From Paenibacillus sp. BIHB 4019 (GTDB taxonomy: Bacteria > Bacillota > Bacilli > Paenibacillales > Paenibacillaceae): a DNA stretch of 64,000 nt. The notes beneath the pieces were generated by a model. The model worked only from the letters and a program-made list of their open reading frames with translations. It made no database searches and had not been told where the DNA came from. Within the stretch, counting starts at the first letter, position 1. Each line of letters starts with the position of its first letter. The position numbers and the translations under genes are program-made. Below, piece after piece: positions 8,778 to 17,635 of the stretch. The DNA lies in assembly GCF_002741035.1 (NCBI RefSeq), contig NZ_CP016808.1:6682501-6746500 (forward strand), read 5' to 3'.

Positions 8778-8806
8778 CCTCCCTCTTCATTAGAGGGAGG
8801 CTTTTT
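8778..8806 (+). terminator. Intrinsic terminator after marR
   Basis: Perfect 9-bp arms CCTCCCTCT (8778-8786) and AGAGGGAGG (8792-8800) followed by CTTTTT. Confidence 0.9.
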
Positions 8807-8875
8807 CATGACCTTCATTCACTATGAATGAACCGCTTTTTATCGTTTGTATATACGCCCTAACTGGGCATAAGG

Positions 8876-10066
8876 TTATTTCGTCGAAGAACCAAAATCA
8901 GTAATCTTCAATTTTATTTCAAAGGTTACGGGAACCTGGCTGAACACTTCGTCCCAGTTGTCCTTAACCTTTTTCCATTTATGCGGATATTTAATAGCGA
9001 GAGATTTCCCAAATCCAGCTACGTCTACTTTGTATTTCGACTGCATTTTCTCCATCACATGATCAATCATCGTCGTTAATCTTTTTTCAAAAACCTTCTC
9101 TGTTTCCTTTAAATAAGTTAGCTTGGATGGATTTTCTTCCGTATCCCAATTTTCAATCAATCTCCCGTCTGATTCAATCGCAACGTGAAAGGAAATATCA
9201 TCCCCCTGTAGTTTTGCAGTCATTTTACTTTTCATGGATTTAATCTCATAGGTAATGATTTCATTTCTCCAATTATAACTTTTGATTACTCCTCCTTGGC
9301 CTGTTCCTTGAATCCAGGATAAACTTTCCACATTTTCTTGATTCAAATCGCCAATCCATTTGCTTGAATCGCCCTTAATGATACCTGCACCTGAGAATTC
9401 TATCTCCCCCTTAGAACTAACGATATTTTGCAGCAAGAAGCTTTGTTTGGAATGAATCAATCCATCAATCCGAGTCAGATTGACCTCTTTCATTACCTTA
9501 TTGGTTCTAAAACTATTATTGATCATCGAGTTTATCCGAAAAGCGGGAACTTCTTCCGGTTGATTACTAATAAAGGTGTCATAAGCCCTCTCCTTGCTAA
9601 AAAATACCCGGCAGCTTGGACGAATATCATTATCACGCAGCACGAAATCCATTAATTGGTCCATCTTTTGCTGTTGTGCCAATTTTGTCGATACTACAAT
9701 GACCTTGAGATGATGCCCGATGACTGGACGCTCCCTTCTTGTTGAGTATTGGCGCATAATTTCAAAGACAGAATCCCCTGTCAGGCGCAAATTTGAATAT
9801 TTCAATAGCTGCTTCTCTTTTGACTTTTCTTGCCGTTCGAACGATTTTATCGGCACAATTTGTATCGTAGCTGTAATCAGATTTTTTTTATTATAATTGG
9901 CGCCTTGTCTTTCCAAATCGCGTTCAACTTTAGGCCGTTCACCTACATCTAGAGCCAGGCCTGCATAGACGCTTAAATCCTCAATTTCTTTACTGCTCCA
10001 GCAGCCTAGAGTGAAAATAAGCGACGATAATAGAAGGAGAGCTAGCCATTTTTTAACTCTATACAT
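8876..10066 (-). CDS. Ger(x)C family spore germination lipoprotein (GerAC-type)
   Basis: The C subunit of a gerA-type nutrient germinant receptor, anchored in the inner spore membrane by a lipid. The signal peptide ends in the lipobox TLGCW, with Cys at residue 22, followed by SSKEIEDLSVYAGLALDVGE, typical of the family. The body carries the conserved GHHLKVIVVS and RDNDIRPSC segments and a C-terminal (x)C domain. Its start lies inside the 3' end of the permease gene (8-bp overlap). It is the last gene of an A-B-C operon. Length 396 is normal for the family. Confidence 0.93.
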   Translation of the reverse strand: MYRVKKWLALLLLSSLIFTLGCWSSKEIEDLSVYAGLALDVGERPKVERDLERQGANYNKKNLITATIQIVPIKSFERQEKSKEKQLLKYSNLRLTGDSVFEIMRQYSTRRERPVIGHHLKVIVVSTKLAQQQKMDQLMDFVLRDNDIRPSCRVFFSKERAYDTFISNQPEEVPAFRINSMINNSFRTNKVMKEVNLTRIDGLIHSKQSFLLQNIVSSKGEIEFSGAGIIKGDSSKWIGDLNQENVESLSWIQGTGQGGVIKSYNWRNEIITYEIKSMKSKMTAKLQGDDISFHVAIESDGRLIENWDTEENPSKLTYLKETEKVFEKRLTTMIDHVMEKMQSKYKVDVAGFGKSLAIKYPHKWKKVKDNWDEVFSQVPVTFEIKLKITDFGSSTK

Positions 10067-11162
10067 GATGATTCAAAACCTTCTTCCTAAAGAACAATAT
10101 GACAGTAAGCAAGACAGGCACGAGAAAAAATAAAAAGATCCCTATTTTGCCTATCGAATCTCCCAGCTTAAACACTTCATTTATTCGCTTAGGCAGCATC
10201 GTAGTGATAAATATAACGGGTATTAATCCAAATATCACCGGGTGAATTTTAAGGTTAAAGACCTGAGAGATCCCTAACGAAGCATTAAAATAAAAGCTGG
10301 TGAAATTGCAAAATAACTGCATCATCCAGATGACCAAAAACGGAAACTCAAAACGTTCAAAAATTAACCCGGTAATTTCAAAGCTTCGCAAAAGGTCGAT
10401 GGTAGGCCATGTGCTATTCATTACCGAATCTACAGACATTCCTCCTATGACGACAACTACGGTCATAAGATACAGCACAAAAGGAACGCCTATGCCTGCG
10501 AAGGTCGCTCTGACTGCCCGCTCAGGATGCTGCATATGGGCAACGAGAGTCATAATGACTTCACATCCTGTAAAAATAAGTACAGTTGATTTCAACCCCT
10601 TAAATACGGGAACGACGCCTTCACTCAAAACAGGGCGCAAATTGTTAATATCAAACAAGCGGATACTCAGGAAATATGAAAACACCAATATTAGAATGCT
10701 GATCGGGAAAATAATTTGAAAAACCCGTGCAATGGAATTAATCCCTCCAAAACAAATATAGGTACCCACCCAAATAAAGGGAATGACAATGGCCCAAATC
10801 GGAGTTCCTTCCAGCAAATAATACAAGGTTACCTCTGCAAGTACCCTTATTTCAAAACCAGCAATAATAATATAATAAATAATTAAGCAGATGCTTAAAA
10901 CTCCGCCAGGCACTGAGCCTACAATTCGTTTAGAGTATTGATATACCGTATCATTAGGAAATTTCTGACTTAATTTTACCATGATCATCGTTACTAAAAT
11001 AACGATAATGCCGCCTAGCAGCACAGATAGCCAGACATCCGGTGTTTGTGCAGCTTCGATTACACCTCGGGGCAAGGTCAAAATACCAGCCCCCAGCACT
11101 GAATCCGTAATAAAGATCGAGGTTTGTGTGGTGGTGATTTTATCATCGTTGCGAATAAACAC
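10059..11162 (-). CDS. Spore germination permease (GerAB-type, APC superfamily)
   Basis: The B subunit of the germinant receptor: an amino-acid-permease-like membrane protein of 367 residues with about ten hydrophobic segments. It opens with TTQTSIFITDSVLGAGILTLPRG, the usual GerAB start with the unwound first helix. In the family this subunit binds the germinant, often an amino acid; the ligand here cannot be read from sequence. Start GTG with AGAGGAGG 7 nt upstream. It follows the A subunit by 26 bp. Confidence 0.93.
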   Translation of the reverse strand: MFIRNDDKITTTQTSIFITDSVLGAGILTLPRGVIEAAQTPDVWLSVLLGGIIVILVTMIMVKLSQKFPNDTVYQYSKRIVGSVPGGVLSICLIIYYIIIAGFEIRVLAEVTLYYLLEGTPIWAIVIPFIWVGTYICFGGINSIARVFQIIFPISILILVFSYFLSIRLFDINNLRPVLSEGVVPVFKGLKSTVLIFTGCEVIMTLVAHMQHPERAVRATFAGIGVPFVLYLMTVVVVIGGMSVDSVMNSTWPTIDLLRSFEITGLIFERFEFPFLVIWMMQLFCNFTSFYFNASLGISQVFNLKIHPVIFGLIPVIFITTMLPKRINEVFKLGDSIGKIGIFLFFLVPVLLTVILFFRKKVLNHHV

Positions 11163-11188
11163 GTCTGCGCCTCCTCTCTAAGCCGTTA

Positions 11189-12871
11189 CTATCTTCGCTT
11201 CTTGTCTTGCGTCTTCATCATGTCCGGTCGTTTATTCATAAATGGCAGCGGGGCACGCAGAAATAAATCCTTCCAGTCGTTAAAGCGAAACGGCGAGATC
11301 GGTGTTACATAAGGAACTCCAAAGCTTTTCAGCTTGCTTAAATGACCGCAAATAATCAAAAAAAACAATATAGTTCCAAACATCCCTAGCACTGCTGCAC
11401 ATAACATCCCAGCGAAACGTAAAATACGTAATGTAATGCCTGCGCTATATACGGGGATCGAAAAAGAGGAAATAGCCGTCACAGCTACTACGATTACTAA
11501 GAAAGGGCTGACAATGCCTGCCTGTACCGCGGCCTCGCCAATGATCAAACCGCCAACAATGCCCATTGCCGGTCCAATAGGCTTGGGCAATCGAATGCCC
11601 GCCTCACGCAATATTTCGATCGATATTTCCAAAATCATCACTTCTATTAATGAAGGAAAGGGGACGCCCTGCCTTGTTTCTATGATCGTAACGGCAAGCT
11701 CGGTCGGGATTAAGCCCGGATGAAAGGAAATAAACGAAATATATAAAGCTGGTGCCATTAATGCCAAGAACGCTGCGAAAAATCGCAGCATGCGCAAAAG
11801 GGTCCCCGGCAGCCAACGATCATAATAATCCTCAGGCGATTGCAGCAGCATGCTAAACGTTACTGGAACAATTAGAGCAAAAGGAGTGCCATCTAATAGA
11901 ATGGCTATCCTGCCTTCCAATAATCCGCTAATGACCCGATCCGGGCGTTCGGTATTTTGAGCTTGCTGAAATGGGCTTAGGTAATCATCTTCAATGAGCT
12001 GTTCCACATAACCAGATTCAGCGATGAAATCCATATTGATTTTACCAACTCGATCTCTTACCTCCTGAAGCAGGTCTGGATTAACAATTTCCTTCATGTA
12101 AGCAATAACCAGCTTCTTCTTAATTCGAGTTCCTACCTCGTACATATTTATTTCCAGATCTTCACTAAAGCCTTGTCTGCGCAGCATTGATGTATTCTCA
12201 CTTAATAACTCGGTAAAACCGATTCGAGGACCACGAAGCAAAGCCTCAGAGCTCGGTTCATTGATTGCCCTGGTCTTCATGCCTGATGTTCCCATAAGTA
12301 GCGCTTGAGGCATGCCTTCAATGAACAAGGCTGTAAACCCCATCAAAATGGATTGTTTTAAATCATGAAATTCAGCAGCTTCGTAAACTTCGCAAACAGG
12401 CAGTACTTTATTTTGAAAATAAGAGGAGAACTCCAATGGATTAACTAAATGGCTCCCGTCTGTCATATCCTGCTTAACATCTGCCATCAAAATTTTCATT
12501 ATATGCTTACTGATCAGTTCTTCATTTTGCATCCCATCTATAAAAACGAGCGTAGCCCGAGCATGAAATTCTGTTATTTGAAATTCACGAAAATGGACAT
12601 CACTGTTACTGCCAATGGCTTGTTTAATTGCATTCAAATTTTCTTCATAATCTTCGGACAAATTCGAAGGAGCGGCATGGTGTTGATTCTTTCGTTCTTT
12701 TTGAATAGGAGCATTCTTATTTATAACTAATGACCGCAAATATGTATTCAGATAATAAAGAGCAATGGCAATGATCAGGCTTAAAATAGCCTGCGCACAA
12801 ATTTTCCAATCAGGAAGGTGCGAGATTATAACAGACCACACGCTATTCCATCCTTTCTTAATAAAGCTCAA
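11189..12871 (-). CDS. Spore germination protein GerAA-type (A subunit), with an extra N-terminal membrane segment
   Basis: The A subunit of the germinant receptor, thought to form the oligomeric ion channel. The N-terminal soluble domain (about residues 75-290; SDVHFREFQI, EGRIAILLDGTPFALIVPVTF at its end) precedes five or six membrane helices. At 560 residues it is longer than usual; the extra part includes a hydrophobic segment at about residues 22-45 ahead of the soluble domain. The listed start is TTG with AAAGGGA about 10 nt upstream; a GTG 10 codons later, behind AAAGGA, is an alternative. First gene of the A-B-C operon. Confidence 0.92.
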   Translation of the reverse strand: MSFIKKGWNSVWSVIISHLPDWKICAQAILSLIIAIALYYLNTYLRSLVINKNAPIQKERKNQHHAAPSNLSEDYEENLNAIKQAIGSNSDVHFREFQITEFHARATLVFIDGMQNEELISKHIMKILMADVKQDMTDGSHLVNPLEFSSYFQNKVLPVCEVYEAAEFHDLKQSILMGFTALFIEGMPQALLMGTSGMKTRAINEPSSEALLRGPRIGFTELLSENTSMLRRQGFSEDLEINMYEVGTRIKKKLVIAYMKEIVNPDLLQEVRDRVGKINMDFIAESGYVEQLIEDDYLSPFQQAQNTERPDRVISGLLEGRIAILLDGTPFALIVPVTFSMLLQSPEDYYDRWLPGTLLRMLRFFAAFLALMAPALYISFISFHPGLIPTELAVTIIETRQGVPFPSLIEVMILEISIEILREAGIRLPKPIGPAMGIVGGLIIGEAAVQAGIVSPFLVIVVAVTAISSFSIPVYSAGITLRILRFAGMLCAAVLGMFGTILFFLIICGHLSKLKSFGVPYVTPISPFRFNDWKDLFLRAPLPFMNKRPDMMKTQDKKRR

Positions 12872-12925
12872 TTTTAACTTGTCCCTTTATTTTCTTTTCA
12901 TGCACCATTTTTTAGAAAATCAAAA

Positions 12926-12964
12926 AGCCCGATTTAGATCAAAGTTGACGATCTAAATCGGGCT
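12926..12964 (-). terminator. Intrinsic terminator of the small coiled-coil gene
   Basis: Perfect 15-bp arms AGCCCGATTTAGATC (12926-12940) and GATCTAAATCGGGCT (12950-12964). Read on the minus strand it is followed by TTTTTGATTTT. It insulates the gerA operon from the gene upstream. Confidence 0.9.
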
Positions 12965-12991
12965 AGCGTTCATTTTTTTTACAAATTCAGA

Positions 12992-13174
12992 CTAATGGTT
13001 GATATCACATTTGTTCAATATGAACGAAATTTGATTTTCAAGTCGATTGATCGCTTCTTGTGCTTCTTTGTCTTCCGCTTGCTGTTCACGAAGCGATTCA
13101 AGCTCCTGCTTGAGTTGATGCAGATCATCTCCCGCATTTGCACAATCATAATTGCTCTCGAGGCTGTCGAGCAT
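12992..13174 (-). CDS. Small coiled-coil protein of unknown function
   Basis: 60 residues, strongly acidic and helical: a heptad-like Leu pattern in LHQLKQELESLREQQ and AINRLENQISFIL. A good ribosome-binding site (GGGGGA, 6 nt before ATG) and its own terminator support a real gene. Length resembles small sporulation-associated peptides, but the SxxxD motif of Spo0E is absent. No function can be assigned. Confidence 0.65.
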   Translation of the reverse strand: MLDSLESNYDCANAGDDLHQLKQELESLREQQAEDKEAQEAINRLENQISFILNKCDINH

Positions 13175-13298
13175 GTTTGATCCCCCAATCCATAGGTAAG
13201 TGTACTTGAGTATTATGATTAATTTCCATTCATTTATTCATCTCCCTCAAATTTCACTATCGCCTACCGAGTCAAAGAAGCCTAATTCTATATAAATA

Positions 13299-13353
13299 AA
13301 GACCCGCAAGACGGTCGCTTGGCTCACCAAGCGGCTGTTCTTACGGGTCTTTG
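13299..13353. terminator. Bidirectional hairpin terminator next to the cotD-like gene
   Basis: Outer arms AAGACCCG (13299-13306) and CGGGTCTT (13344-13351), with an inner CGCTTGG/CCAAGCG hairpin. T-rich tails follow in both directions. On the minus strand it ends the CotD-type gene. Confidence 0.8.
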
Positions 13354-13366
13354 TTTACTATTCAGC

Positions 13367-13675
13367 CTATTTTTTTGAACGTTTTTTTGCAGATGCTTTA
13401 GCCCGCTTCGCGCGTTTCATACTCGAAACCATAACATTTTTCTCCGTATGCGTGAAATGCTGTTGGTAGACAGGGCAACAATGATGCTGCTTCACCGTTT
13501 CAATGTTTTGAACGACATTCACAAGCTGCGGGTGGTAGTAGTTCTCGTATTGTACGATCGGAGGATCATAAATCGTCTGCGTTGGACAATCGGGACAAAA
13601 GTTCATGTCATTCATGCCGCCTACATTACCCATACTCATACCCATATTCATATTATAGTAATTATTTCGTTTCAA
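13367..13675 (-). CDS. CotD-type spore coat protein
   Basis: 102 residues. A Met/Asn/Gly-rich start is followed by FCPDCPTQTIYDPPIVQYENYYHPQ in two parts, then HHCCPVYQQHFTHTEKNV, the His/Cys/Tyr-rich pattern of CotD-family inner coat proteins, and ends in a Lys/Arg-rich tail (KRAKRAKASAKKRSKK). In Bacillus, CotD is a structural protein of the inner spore coat. Start is TTG with AAAGGGG 9 nt upstream. It is probably expressed in the mother cell late in sporulation; I did not identify the promoter. Confidence 0.8.
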   Translation of the reverse strand: MKRNNYYNMNMGMSMGNVGGMNDMNFCPDCPTQTIYDPPIVQYENYYHPQLVNVVQNIETVKQHHCCPVYQQHFTHTEKNVMVSSMKRAKRAKASAKKRSKK

Positions 13676-13841
13676 AATAATTATCCCCTTTCGGTTTTGG
13701 AATACACGTTATTGTATTCGCAGAAAGAGAATGCGGCTTGTATGTTTGACATGGAAGGCTATCGCCTCCCCTGTTTCTGCGGCTTGGAGTGCGTGATACG
13801 AGCTCAAGCCTTGCTTTTACGCAGCTGCTTTATTTTGATTC

Positions 13842-13903
13842 CAAGCGTACACGGCTGCCGCCTTCCACTGGCGGCAAAGCTGCCGTTTCGCGTTGAAATA
13901 TAA
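13842..13903 (+). repeat. Interspersed hairpin repeat, copy A
   Basis: Core from AAGCGTACACGGCTGCCGCC to GCTGCCGTTTCGCGTTG. Outer arms (AGCGT.CACG / CGTTTCGCG) and the inner arms around CTGGCGG form an imperfect stem-loop, followed by GAAATATA. The same element recurs at 21651, 21739 and 61450. Here it lies downstream of cntE. Confidence 0.8.
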
Positions 13904-13926
13904 ACCCATTATAAGGATCGTACTTA

Positions 13927-15126
13927 TCATTTCTTATATTTAACAAAAATTTCACGTCGCTCATAAGAAAAAACAATCATCGACACGCCTAAAATCGCGC
14001 AAAGCATATACATAAAGGAATAAGAGAAAATATCCGCTACCGGCCCCATAATAACTCCGCCAAGCGAAACGCCCAAATCCGCCGTAGCAATAAATAAGCC
14101 AATTAGTACATTACGATTCAATTGCGGCAAAACAAAAGTTAAGTACGTCGTTAATGTTGGATAGAGCAGTGCTTGAGCAATCCCCATCAAACCTGCGCCA
14201 GCATAGAAAAAGACGGCTCCGCCCATTGCAGAAAAACTGACACATAACGCTGCTGCAGCTAGCATCAGCATAATGACCATGACAAAAGCAGAATGCCATT
14301 TGCCATCCGAAGGAATTTTCTTTCGTAAGGTAAATCGGGCCACTACTACGGCTCCCGCCTGCAGCATGAGATAAATCGCCGCATTTCCGCCTTCGATTTG
14401 TGAAGCATATAGCGGTATGAAGGTGGTCACCGCTCCAAATACAAGGGAAGCGATCAGCATCAGCACGCTGCATTTGAACAAATGCGGGTTTTTGAATAAC
14501 TGGCCAAAGGACTCGGACATCGTACTGCCCTGCCCTTTCTGACCCGTATCAGGCTCAGCCTCGGCCGCTTGTTTGTCCATTTTGGCGCTATAGCCTACAA
14601 TCCCAGTAAGGATAGCAATCGCGATCATAGCCACTGTGAAATGATTCATATTTCCTGCTTGCCAAATGCCTAAAGCCAATAAGGGACCGATTATACCCGG
14701 CATCGAAGCACATAAGGAATACATGGAAATCCCCTGTGAACGGTCCTTTTCTGGCAGTGCATCAATAATGCCCAGTTGCAAAGCCATGGAGAAAAAGGCC
14801 GTACATACACCTTGCAGCATACGGGCGACAAAATAACCCTCTAATCCTGTAAACGTGTATAGAACTAAAGCAAAGCCATTTATGATAAGAATCGTGCGCA
14901 GCACACGGATAGGGCCGTACTTTTGAATCATTTTGCCCGCCCATGGCCGAAAAAACATCGTAGTAAACAAATACGCCCCCATAATGATACCAATCGTTGT
15001 ATTGGTAGCGCCAAGCGATTCGCCCTTCAAGGGAATGATGACATTAAGTATGGAGTTTGCACTAAAATACAGCAGGGTCAAAATATATAATCGTACAAAA
15101 GGCCATGATAAAGCTCCTCTCACCAC
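13927..15126 (-). CDS. cntE: Staphylopine-type metallophore exporter CntE (MFS)
   Basis: A 12-helix major facilitator, 399 residues, with motif A-like RPWAGKMIQKYGP after helix 2. It is the last gene of a cntKLMABCDFE operon; in Staphylococcus aureus the MFS protein at this place, CntE, exports staphylopine. Substrate assignment rests on this position. The GTG start has AGGAAGGAG 5 nt upstream. The operon ends shortly before a hairpin repeat (copy A); no classical terminator is seen there. Confidence 0.85.
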   Translation of the reverse strand: MVRGALSWPFVRLYILTLLYFSANSILNVIIPLKGESLGATNTTIGIIMGAYLFTTMFFRPWAGKMIQKYGPIRVLRTILIINGFALVLYTFTGLEGYFVARMLQGVCTAFFSMALQLGIIDALPEKDRSQGISMYSLCASMPGIIGPLLALGIWQAGNMNHFTVAMIAIAILTGIVGYSAKMDKQAAEAEPDTGQKGQGSTMSESFGQLFKNPHLFKCSVLMLIASLVFGAVTTFIPLYASQIEGGNAAIYLMLQAGAVVVARFTLRKKIPSDGKWHSAFVMVIMLMLAAAALCVSFSAMGGAVFFYAGAGLMGIAQALLYPTLTTYLTFVLPQLNRNVLIGLFIATADLGVSLGGVIMGPVADIFSYSFMYMLCAILGVSMIVFSYERREIFVKYKK

Positions 15127-15185
15127 TTCTGCTCCTTCCTCTATTCTCCTTGTGACTGACTCTGGAACTCTCTTCGCTGCTAGCG

Positions 15186-15929
15186 TCAGGTAATAATCAT
15201 CTGCAGCAATCTCCTTGCATACGCTGACTGGACGTCTTTTATTTGTTCTATATGGACCATTTCTTCGATTCGGCCATTTCTCATCATCAAAACTTTATCG
15301 CAAATATAAGCGGCAGCCTGAATATCATGGGTGATGAAAATGTAGGCCATGTTGTAAATTTTCCTCAAGCTTTTTAGCAATTCAAGCACCTGCATTTGCA
15401 CGGAGCCGTCCAAAGAGCTAATCGCTTCATCAAATACGATGCATTTGGGTTCTGTTGCAACGGCTCTTGCGATGCATATGCGCTGAGCTTCCCCACCCGA
15501 TAGCTCATGCGGGTATTTTTTTCGATAGGACGGGTTTAAGCCCACCTGCTGCAGGAGCAAATCCATTTTGTCCTGAGCTTCAAATCGACCTCTTCTTTGC
15601 TGTTTTAAAGGCTCCATCAGTGCCTGTTCTACTGTATAAAAGGGGTTAATCGAGGAGGAATAGTCCTGAAATACGGCGCTAATCTGTCCCCTTCTCGCTC
15701 GTCGATCCTCTACGTTGTTCCCCTCAAATAAAATCGTTCCGCTATCAGGCTTTTCAAGCCCCAATAATAATCGTCCCAATGTCGATTTGCCGCTTCCGCT
15801 TTCCCCGATAATGCCCAGGCATTCACCCTGCCCGCATTCGAAGCTAATGTCTGTCAGCACCTGCTGTATTTCCTTTGAGAAAAATCCGCCTTTTATATAG
15901 AATTTATGAACATGGTCAACGCTGAGCAA
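15186..15929 (-). CDS. cntF: Metallophore ABC importer ATPase CntF
   Basis: An oligopeptide/nickel-type ABC ATPase, 247 residues: Walker A GESGSGKST (near residue 40), Q-loop VFQDYSSSINP, signature LSGGEAQR and Walker B CIVFDEAISSLD, in which the usual DEPTSALD reads DEAISSLD. It pairs with CntD to power uptake of metal-staphylopine through CntBC. TTG start with GGGAGG 8 nt upstream; it overlaps the end of cntD by 14 bp, so the two are probably translationally coupled. Confidence 0.9.
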   Translation of the reverse strand: MLSVDHVHKFYIKGGFFSKEIQQVLTDISFECGQGECLGIIGESGSGKSTLGRLLLGLEKPDSGTILFEGNNVEDRRARRGQISAVFQDYSSSINPFYTVEQALMEPLKQQRRGRFEAQDKMDLLLQQVGLNPSYRKKYPHELSGGEAQRICIARAVATEPKCIVFDEAISSLDGSVQMQVLELLKSLRKIYNMAYIFITHDIQAAAYICDKVLMMRNGRIEEMVHIEQIKDVQSAYARRLLQMIIT

Positions 15930-16737
15930 GGCTAACGCCTCCCATTAATCGCTTGAAATGATCATTCAGAGCTTGCTTCGAGGATACTAAATATCGGGTA
16001 TAGGCATGCGCAGACTCCGAGAAAATAAACGGGCTCGTCCCGTGATCCACAATTTCCCCTTCTTTCATAACCAGAACGTCATCCGCTATTTTTCGGACGA
16101 TGCCTAAATCATGAGAAATAAAAATCATCGAGCAGCCCATTTTCTCCCGCAATTGAATAAATTGTTCAACGACCTCGAACTGCGAGATCGTATCAAGAGC
16201 CGTCGTCGGCTCATCCGCGATAACGATAGCAGGCTCTAGCACCAGGGTGAGCGCAATCATAATCCGCTGCAGCATGCCGCCGGACAACTGATGCGGATAC
16301 ATATTCATCACCGCGATCGGATCTTTCAGCATCACGCTTTCCATAGCGCATTTCATTCTAGCCGTTATTTCTTCGCGGCCCCAACCGAAATGGCAGGCCA
16401 GCGTTTCCCGCAAATGAACGCCGACCACGCAAGAAGGATCAAAGGCACGCATCCCATTTTGCAAAATCATACACAGCTGCTTGCCTCGTTTTTTCCTCAT
16501 TTCCTTTTCCGAAAGCTCGCTGAGATTGACCCCGTTAAACAAAATGTCCCCGGCTTGACGGATGCCAGGCTTGTTTAATCTCATGATGGCTCTGCATGTG
16601 AGGGATTTCCCGCTTCCGCTTTCGCCGACAATAGCTAGGCATCGGCCTTGCTTGACATGAAAGGAGCTGCCCGGAACAATGACTTGCCCCGTCTGGCTGT
16701 CCCAAATTTTCAAATTCGCCACTTCTAAAATAGCCAT
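15916..16737 (-). CDS. cntD: Metallophore ABC importer ATPase CntD
   Basis: An oligopeptide/nickel-type ABC ATPase, 273 residues: Walker A GESGSGKSLT, signature LSGGMLQR, Walker B AIVIADEPTTALD and the H-loop FISHDLG. The ATG at 16737 is chosen because it follows the cntC stop codon by 4 bp and has AGGAGG upstream; an in-frame longer start would add a tail that is not ABC-like. Partner of CntF. In the cnt system this ATPase pair drives import of the nickel, cobalt, zinc or copper complex of the opine metallophore. Confidence 0.9.
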   Translation of the reverse strand: MAILEVANLKIWDSQTGQVIVPGSSFHVKQGRCLAIVGESGSGKSLTCRAIMRLNKPGIRQAGDILFNGVNLSELSEKEMRKKRGKQLCMILQNGMRAFDPSCVVGVHLRETLACHFGWGREEITARMKCAMESVMLKDPIAVMNMYPHQLSGGMLQRIMIALTLVLEPAIVIADEPTTALDTISQFEVVEQFIQLREKMGCSMIFISHDLGIVRKIADDVLVMKEGEIVDHGTSPFIFSESAHAYTRYLVSSKQALNDHFKRLMGGVSLAQR

Positions 16738-16741
16738 AAAA

Positions 16742-17635
16742 TCAAGCCACCTCCTTGCCTTGAAGTCTAGCAATGGAAGCAAGTCCCCGTGCTTGCTGCT
16801 TATATTTGGCGGCCGACAATTTAGGATCTAAAGCAATCTGAAGCGCATCTGACAAAAAGTTGATCGCCGATACGACTATAATAATCGTTAAACCGGGCGC
16901 GAGCATAAACGCCGGCTTCGAAAACATCACTTCCCTCGCCTCATTCAACATCATGCCCCACTCTGCATTCGGAGCCTGAATGCCTAAGCCCAGAAATGAA
17001 AAGCCTGATAATTGCAAGATCATGGAACCGAAGGAGCTGCTTGCAATGACCGCAATTTCTGGAAGCGATACTGGAACAATATGCTTGGCTATTATTTTGA
17101 AGTTGCTGACACCGAGCACTTTGGAAAACTTCACATAGTCGGATTCGGCATATTGCATCACAGAAGTTCTAATGATTCGCGCAAACCATGCCCATTTCAT
17201 CAAGACAAAAGCGAGCAAAATATTTTCAAGGCCTACCCCCAAAATACCGATCACGGCCAACGTCATGACATAACCAGGGAAAGAAAGCATCACATCACAA
17301 ATTCTCATCACAATAGCATCTATGATCCCTCTAAAATAACCTGCTATAAAACCTAAAACCGATCCAATTCCGACTGATACGGCCAATGCAGCAAGCACCC
17401 AAAGCACACTAGGACGGATTCCAAAAATTAATCTCGATAAAATGCAGCGCCCAAGATGATCGTTGCCTAACAAATACTCCCACGATGACGTTGCATATCG
17501 AAGCTCCATATGCACTTCTTCCGGATCATGCGGAGCAAACAAAGGAGCGAATATCCCGGCAGCCAGGGTCAAAACAAGAATCGATAAAGATGCTGCGGCC
17601 AGCTTATCTTTCAACAGAAATCGCAATCGTTTCAT
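16742..17635 (-). CDS. cntC: Metallophore ABC importer permease CntC
   Basis: A DppC/NikC-type permease, 297 residues with about six hydrophobic segments and the pattern LLGNDHLGRCILSRLIFG that marks the C-type subunit of dipeptide/nickel importers, plus the EAA-like loop KVLGVSNFKIIAKHIVP. The ATG follows the cntB stop codon directly; AAGGAAGGG precedes it. It forms the membrane channel together with CntB. Confidence 0.9.
   Translation of the reverse strand: MKRLRFLLKDKLAAASLSILVLTLAAGIFAPLFAPHDPEEVHMELRYATSSWEYLLGNDHLGRCILSRLIFGIRPSVLWVLAALAVSVGIGSVLGFIAGYFRGIIDAIVMRICDVMLSFPGYVMTLAVIGILGVGLENILLAFVLMKWAWFARIIRTSVMQYAESDYVKFSKVLGVSNFKIIAKHIVPVSLPEIAVIASSSFGSMILQLSGFSFLGLGIQAPNAEWGMMLNEAREVMFSKPAFMLAPGLTIIIVVSAINFLSDALQIALDPKLSAAKYKQQARGLASIARLQGKEVA

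Noticed and set aside
8876..12871. Sigma-G promoter for the gerA-type operon
   Set aside because: I found no convincing pair of sigma-G boxes in the 50 bp upstream of the A subunit, so none is listed.
13448..13903. Plus-strand open frame of 151 codons
   Set aside because: It runs antisense to the CotD-type gene and ends in hairpin repeat A; the FRVEI end is a repeat product, not a protein feature.
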